A stretch of 34,501 nt of DNA from Alphaproteobacteria bacterium (GTDB lineage: Bacteria > Pseudomonadota > Alphaproteobacteria > CAAGCB01 > CAG-977). Where the stretch lies: positions 930 through 35,430 of the forward strand of contig JAJXEL010000002.1 of the NCBI GenBank assembly GCA_021639925.1, in the 5' to 3' direction. Shown here in pieces: positions 31,421-34,501 of this stretch. Below the pieces are notes generated by a model that was not told the DNA's origin, ran no database searches, and saw only the letters and a list, made by a program, of their open reading frames with translations. How positions within the stretch are numbered: the stretch's first letter is position 1; each line of letters opens with the position of its first letter. The translations under genes were made by a program, and so were the position numbers.

Positions 31421-32169
31421 AACGTTATCACAGCAAGAAACTGATATTGATTAAGAGAATACCCGCCGGGACTGTTTTGTTTGAAAACGCGACGCCGGGA
31501 TCAGGGATTGATTTTGTCGTGCCGCATGGCGTTAAAGGTTTGTATTTTGACGTCCGCGGCGCGTGCGGTTACGGCGGTTCGGCGGGCGGACGGGTAACGG
31601 GATTGTTAAAAGTTCCTGCCGGAACAGTATTACATTTTGTGACGGCTTATACAAAGACCGATCACATAACCCCGCAGTATAACGCTTCAGACATAAGAAT
31701 ACCGGCTTTAAGTCCGGAGAACTGGCTCAGTCAACGCATTGTAGTCGCTGCCGGCGGCGGTTCTCATTCAAGCCGGGGAGCTGCCGGAGGAATCGGCGGC
31801 GGATTGCAGGGAGCGCAGGGAAATCCGGGCTATAGATCGGACGCGGGCGGCTTTGGCGGCACACAAACGGCGCCGGGGTCGGGCGGAGTGGGCCAACCCG
31901 TTTCAACCGGTCATTACCATAGCGGTAATGTTTCACCAGATGGCGCACACGGCGGCGCAGGTATTACCTGCGGATATTGCGGTCAAACCGGCGCAGGCGG
32001 AGCCGGTTGGTACGGCGGAGGCTCAGGGGCGGGGGATTGGAATAAAAACGGCGGGTATGCTGCCGGTGGCGGAGGCGGTTCTTCTTACACAAATCCGATC
32101 TATTGCAGCGAAGTAACGCATTACGCGGGTGTTTCAGCGGCAGGATACATTTTAATCACAGCAGCTTAA
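31417..32169 (+). CDS. Glycine-rich tail-tip adhesin-like protein, copy 1
   Basis: A 250-residue protein, MKRYHSKKLILIKRIPAGTV. After a beta-rich N-domain (to about residue 90, ending YNASDIRIP), it has dense glycine clusters: IVVAAGGGSHSSRGAAGGIGGG, GAGGAGWYGGGSGAG, AAGGGGGSSYTNPIYCSEV. Glycine-cluster sheets of this kind form polyglycine-II sandwiches at the tip of gp38-type adhesins. It shares several blocks with the protein at 32694-33464, so the two are paralogues. Likely a fibre-tip receptor-binding protein, by inference. Confidence 0.75.
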   Translation: MKRYHSKKLILIKRIPAGTVLFENATPGSGIDFVVPHGVKGLYFDVRGACGYGGSAGGRVTGLLKVPAGTVLHFVTAYTKTDHITPQYNASDIRIPALSPENWLSQRIVVAAGGGSHSSRGAAGGIGGGLQGAQGNPGYRSDAGGFGGTQTAPGSGGVGQPVSTGHYHSGNVSPDGAHGGAGITCGYCGQTGAGGAGWYGGGSGAGDWNKNGGYAAGGGGGSSYTNPIYCSEVTHYAGVSAAGYILITAA

Positions 32170-32179
32170 GGAAAGTCCT

Positions 32180-32632
32180 ATGATATACGCAAAACTAATC
32201 AATGAAAACCAAATCGAAACTGCCCCGAAGAACAAGGGCGGTTGGGTTAATTACGACAAAAACACGGAACTTTTGTCGGCGGACGGTTATTTGCCCCTCG
32301 TCGTTATTGAAGAACCGTCGACGGAAAAGCCGATTATCAAATACCGGCAAATTAACGGTCGGATCGAACAATACGCCGAAGCCGCGCCGGTTCCCGCCGT
32401 TCCGGAACAGACTCCCGAACAACAGGAAATGCAAGTCCGGGCTCAGCGTAATTCTTTACTTACTTTGTGCGATTGGACGCAGCTGGCCGACGCACCTTTG
32501 ACAACGGAACAAAAACAAGAATGGGTGGAATACCGGCAGGCTTTGCGCGATATTCCTGAACAAACAGGATTTCCCGACGCCGTTGTTTGGCCGTCCGCGC
32601 CTGAAACGGAGGCGGCAGATGTTAGCGTTTAA
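32180..32632 (+). CDS. Tail fibre assembly / tail assembly chaperone protein
   Basis: A 150-residue protein. The C-terminal part has the conserved phage tail-assembly chaperone pattern: AQRNSLLTLCDWTQLADAPLTTEQKQEWVEYRQALRDIPEQTGFPDAVVWPSAP. Such proteins help fold or attach tail fibres. The N-terminal half (MIYAKLINENQIETAPKN) is the variable fibre-matching part. Its last 14 bases overlap a possible micro-ORF beginning at 32619. Confidence 0.88.
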   Translation: MIYAKLINENQIETAPKNKGGWVNYDKNTELLSADGYLPLVVIEEPSTEKPIIKYRQINGRIEQYAEAAPVPAVPEQTPEQQEMQVRAQRNSLLTLCDWTQLADAPLTTEQKQEWVEYRQALRDIPEQTGFPDAVVWPSAPETEAADVSV

Positions 32633-32660
32633 ATTGTCGCCCCCCCCCCCGAGATTCTAA
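32619..32660 (+). CDS. Putative micro-ORF through the C11 tract (MLAFKLSPPPPRF)
   Basis: ATG 32619 has a perfect GGAGG (32608-32612) six bases upstream. With 11 C bases it encodes 13 residues ending at TAA 32658-32660. With 10 or 13 C bases the frame would instead end at the TGA that overlaps the next gene's ATG (32694), and with 12 C bases it would end just after it. The reading frame therefore depends on tract length. Whether it is translated is unknown; it may be only a remnant. Confidence 0.35.
   Translation: MLAFKLSPPPPRF
32640..32650. repeat. Poly-C tract (11 C)
   Basis: Eleven C bases in a row, the longest homopolymer noticed in the window. It lies 33 bases upstream of the ribosome binding site of the second glycine-rich gene. 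Long C or G tracts are classical slipped-strand phase-variation sites; sequencing error of the length is also possible. Confidence 0.9.
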
Positions 32661-32693
32661 GAATTGTTGTGCCTCTTTATACGGAGGCGCGGT

Positions 32694-33464
32694 ATGAAAG
32701 ATAAATTCTGGTCAAAGAAGATGTTGATGAACCAAAAAGCAAAGTTTGATCCTGTCACGTTTAGCTCAAACGGAACGTGGGTTGTGCCTCGCGGTATTAA
32801 AAGGATCTCCGTGGACTGCGTTGGAGCTAGAGGATATACAAACGGATCATTCTCCGGCGGAAACGGTGGACGTGTGCAATGCGTGCTGAATGTTACACCG
32901 GGAGATGTTTTAAACATAACGGTCGCGGTAATTCCTACATTTTCGGCCGACCTTGTATATAACGCGTCAGATATTCGTATAGGAGGAACGGCACTTTCAA
33001 ATCGGGTTATCGTAGCAGGCGGCGGTGGGAATGCGTCAATTTGCACCCGTTCTCCCGGCGGTTCTGCCGGTGGAGCTGGAGGGGGACTTAACGGAGCCGC
33101 CGGAACTAATTGCGATAGAACAGTTGCCGGAGACGGAGGTTCGCAAAGCAACGGCGGAAGTCGAGGATACACAACAGATACAGGGGGAACGACAGGCGCA
33201 GGATATGGACAGGCGGGTTCTTTTGGCCTGGGCGGCCAGGGAGTCGGCGGGTCTCAATCATACGGAGGTTCAGCCCAAAGCGGTAGCGGAGGAGCCGGTT
33301 GGTATGGCGGCGGTTCAGGAGGAACGTATGAATATTTTGGCTGGTGGACAGCCGGAGGAGGAGGTGGTTCATCATACACGCACCCGACGTTATGCAGCGA
33401 TGTAATCCACACGCAAGGTTACCAAGCAGGAAACGGCTATATCACAATATCAATGGTGGAATAA
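32694..33464 (+). CDS. Glycine-rich tail-tip adhesin-like protein, copy 2
   Basis: A 256-residue protein. Start ATG 32694 has GGAGG (32683-32687) six bases upstream; the TTG at 32664 is less likely. It has a beta N-domain (PVTFSSNGTWVVPRGIKRISVDCVGARGY), the block YNASDIRIGG, then glycine clusters RVIVAGGGGN, GGSAGGAGGGLNGAAG, SGGAGWYGGGSGGTY and GGGGGSSYTHPTLCSDVIH. The blocks YNASDIRI, GGAGWYGGGSG and GGGGGSSYT are shared with the protein at 31417. Likely an alternative or additional receptor-binding tip; expression may depend on the upstream C tract. Confidence 0.75.
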   Translation: MKDKFWSKKMLMNQKAKFDPVTFSSNGTWVVPRGIKRISVDCVGARGYTNGSFSGGNGGRVQCVLNVTPGDVLNITVAVIPTFSADLVYNASDIRIGGTALSNRVIVAGGGGNASICTRSPGGSAGGAGGGLNGAAGTNCDRTVAGDGGSQSNGGSRGYTTDTGGTTGAGYGQAGSFGLGGQGVGGSQSYGGSAQSGSGGAGWYGGGSGGTYEYFGWWTAGGGGGSSYTHPTLCSDVIHTQGYQAGNGYITISMVE

Positions 33465-33853
33465 TGAAAAAATACGCATTCGGCAAAAACAGTTTAAAAT
33501 ACCTGTCCGAACTTGATCCGCGCTTAAAAGCTCTGGCCGTTTTGATGATGTCAAAGCAGGTTATGGATTTTGCCGTCATCTGCGGACATCGGAACGAGAG
33601 CGAACAGAACGCGGCTTTTTATGCCGGAAAATCAAAACTCAAGTTCCCGAACTCAAAACACAACACTTTACCGGCAAAAGCGTACGACCGCGCGCCGTAT
33701 CCGATTCCTTTAAACGCGGCGGGGGATTGGGACGATAAATCCCCTTTGTGGGATCAATTAGCCGCACTTGAACAGCAATGCGCAAAAGAACTTGGAATTG
33801 AAATTGTCAATTCAATCCCGTGGGATCGCCCGCACTGCGAATTAAAAGATTAG
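33464..33853 (+). CDS. Endolysin, M15-type zinc peptidase
   Basis: A 129-residue protein, MKKYAFGKNSLKYLSELDPR. The M15 (VanY/D-Ala-D-Ala carboxypeptidase-like) active-site pattern is visible: H66 and D75 in KHNTLPAKAYDRAPYP as zinc ligands, and D121-R-P-H124 as catalytic acid and third ligand. No signal peptide, so it needs a holin to reach the peptidoglycan. ATG 33464 overlaps the previous stop by one base; the longer open frame upstream overlaps the fibre gene and is ignored. Confidence 0.92.
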   Translation: MKKYAFGKNSLKYLSELDPRLKALAVLMMSKQVMDFAVICGHRNESEQNAAFYAGKSKLKFPNSKHNTLPAKAYDRAPYPIPLNAAGDWDDKSPLWDQLAALEQQCAKELGIEIVNSIPWDRPHCELKD

Positions 33854-33862
33854 GAGGAAAAC

Positions 33863-34078
33863 ATGGCAGAAAACAAGAAAACTTCAATCATCAGCCCGAC
33901 ACTGATCACAGCTGTTGTCTGCGTTCTGGCTTCGATTGCCGGAGCCGTCGGCGTTGACGTAACCGCGACCGAACAGGCGGAAATTGTTACTTATGCCACG
34001 TCCGCGATTACAGGCGTTTCGGGCTTGGTCATTATCGGGCGGAACCTTTATACAAAATATAAAGCGAAACAGGCATGA
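33863..34078 (+). CDS. Holin-like membrane protein
   Basis: A 71-residue protein with two membrane segments (about residues 12-29: LITAVVCVLASIAGAVGV, and about 47-60: SAITGVSGLVIIGR), a short loop and a basic C-terminus (KYKAKQA). AGGAGG lies six bases before the ATG. Between endolysin and spanins, this is the holin position. It would form lesions in the inner membrane for endolysin release. No named family is certain. Confidence 0.8.
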   Translation: MAENKKTSIISPTLITAVVCVLASIAGAVGVDVTATEQAEIVTYATSAITGVSGLVIIGRNLYTKYKAKQA

Positions 34079-34269
34079 CGGTGTATGTCATCTTGGCGGT
34101 CAGCGGGGCTGTTATTGCTCTGCTGGCCTATAAAATCGGGCGTTTAAAGGAGCGTTTAAACCATGCTGAAAACCAAGCAGAACACAACAAAACGGCGGCG
34201 GAAGTGGCTGCCCGGCCTCATGCTTCTGCTGATGCTATCCGCGACAGGATGCGCAAAGGCGAGATGTGA
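34075..34269 (+). CDS. Inner-membrane spanin (Rz-like)
   Basis: A 64-residue protein, MTVYVILAVSGAVIALLAYKIGRLKERLNHAENQ: one N-terminal membrane segment then a charged coiled coil (KERLNHAENQAEHNKTAAEVAA). This is the i-spanin layout, although short. It starts on the last bases of the holin gene (ATGA) and overlaps the Rz1-like gene in another frame. With Rz1 it would fuse inner and outer membranes in the last step of lysis. Confidence 0.85.
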   Translation: MTVYVILAVSGAVIALLAYKIGRLKERLNHAENQAEHNKTAAEVAARPHASADAIRDRMRKGEM

Positions 34270-34396
34270 CTGCCCGCCTTGGCCGGTTGCCGGAGCGGCT
34301 GTTGCTCAAGAGCTTGATTACTTGCCTGAAAAAGAGTTCCCGGCTCTCTGGGAGTGGCTGGCAAGGCTGGATAAACTCCGCGACCAGCTACAATAA
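34163..34396 (+). CDS. Outer-membrane spanin lipoprotein (Rz1-like), overlapping Rz
   Basis: A 77-residue protein with a basic N-terminus, hydrophobic stretch and lipobox: KRRRKWLPGLMLLLMLSATGCA, cysteine at about residue 30. The mature part is proline- and tryptophan-containing (CDCPPWPVAG, ALWEWLARL). It begins inside the Rz gene in the +1 frame and continues 127 bases past its stop, the classical overlapping Rz/Rz1 layout. The lipobox proves export to an outer membrane, so the host is Gram-negative. Confidence 0.88.
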   Translation: MLKTKQNTTKRRRKWLPGLMLLLMLSATGCAKARCDCPPWPVAGAAVAQELDYLPEKEFPALWEWLARLDKLRDQLQ

Positions 34397-34400
34397 AAAA

Positions 34401-34487
34401 AGCGGAGGCTTGGGCGTCGGAACCGCCCAGAGCCGCGAGTTATCCCCTCGCACAGATTAACTGCTCCGCACCTCTGCAGAGGCGGAG
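34401..34487. ncRNA. Candidate structured RNA with switch-like alternative helices
   Basis: GCGGAG (34402-34407) can pair with CTCCGC (34464-34469), closing a domain with GGGCG/CGCCC (34412-34416 / 34424-34428, 7-base loop), GCGAG/CTCGC (34435-34439 / 34447-34451, 7-base loop) and a small CAG/CTG hairpin. The same CTCCGC can alternatively pair with a second GCGGAG (34482-34487) around CTCTGCAGAG. The two pairings are mutually exclusive. It follows the last phage gene by 5 bases; no T tract is seen before the window ends. Confidence 0.5.
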
Positions 34488-34501
34488 TTACCTTAGGATT
34501 T

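Larger units (their letters stand above)
1..34501 (+). mobile_element. Mu-like transposable prophage (ends not both visible)
   Basis: The whole window reads as one transposable phage: leftward repressor, rightward Ner, MuA/MuB, DUF3164, GemA, Mor, then head, contractile tail, baseplate, fibre and lysis genes in a Mu-like order. No host gene is seen. The left terminus is not identifiable because a leftward gene runs off the window at position 1. The right terminus may lie in or just past the last 100 bases, but no TG/CA end or target duplication can be recognised. Lysis genes sit at the far right rather than before the head genes as in Mu itself. No mom/com or Gin-type invertase gene is seen. 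Confidence 0.93.

Noticed and set aside
33025..33405. 126-residue frame inside the second glycine-rich gene
   Set aside because: Alternate-frame shadow of repetitive GGN codons, without a ribosome binding site.
34401..34472. tRNA-like cloverleaf after the lysis genes
   Set aside because: GCGGAG/CTCCGC plus 7-base loops mimic a tRNA, but the arm next to the 3' strand is not a T arm (loop TTATCCC, 12 extra bases follow), the anticodon arm is missing and no CCA-type end fits.
1..34501. CRISPR array, diversity-generating retroelement or Gin-type invertible segment
   Set aside because: No regularly spaced repeats, no reverse transcriptase gene, no template/variable repeat pair and no serine recombinase gene were found.

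Overview
The window is an almost complete Mu-like (transposable, contractile-tailed) prophage. The evidence is the gene order and the recognisable families. Leftward repressor and rightward Ner flank a divergent operator. They are followed by a MuA-type DDE transposase (D270, D336, E372), a MuB-type ATPase, DUF3164, GemA and a Mor-type activator. The head genes, the contractile tail and Mu gp45-48-like baseplate genes, tail fibres and a lysis cassette then follow in Mu-like order. A two-component spanin with a lipobox means a Gram-negative host. Moderate GC and the mix of early genes fit a gut- or host-associated alphaproteobacterium, but that host assignment is weak inference. No host gene is visible; the window starts inside a gene left of the repressor and ends about 100 bases after the last lysis gene.

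Layout. 1-983: an unidentified leftward gene cut by the window edge, the repressor, and an operator/promoter region rich in ATCG/CGAT sites. 984-9091: rightward early operon with tightly packed or overlapping genes (Ner, two small proteins, transposase, ATPase, DNA-binding proteins, DUF3164, small unknowns, GemA, Mor). 9088-11364: an AT-rich leftward accessory gene coding for a SIR2 + P-loop NTPase protein, the likely anti-phage (Avs5/SIR2-STAND-like) cargo. 11490-17018: late block I (DksA-like zinc finger, DUF2730, wHTH, DUF3486 small terminase, large terminase, portal, Mu-F head protein with a nuclease-like C-terminal extension). 17019-17337: a structured element, a 38-residue membrane peptide and a terminator. 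17384-18175: a second leftward accessory gene (DUF5677-like). 18290-32632: late block II (protease-capsid fusion, connectors, sheath, tube, chaperone with a -1 frameshift, tape measure, baseplate, fibres, fibre assembly). 32694-33464: a second glycine-rich tip protein downstream of a C11 tract. 33464-34396: endolysin, holin, overlapping Rz/Rz1. 34401-34487: a second structured element.

How it works together. Repressor and Ner compete at the divergent operator; A and B transpose and replicate the phage; Mor turns on late transcription; the late blocks build a Mu-like myovirus. The two leftward cargo genes sit exactly between transcription blocks, and an identical 25-bp sequence lies at the upstream edge of both (11405-11429 and 18196-18220), just before each late block. 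That shared element, the SIR2-NTPase cargo gene, the poly-C tract before the second tail-tip gene, and the two multi-stem RNA-like elements are the most interesting items here.
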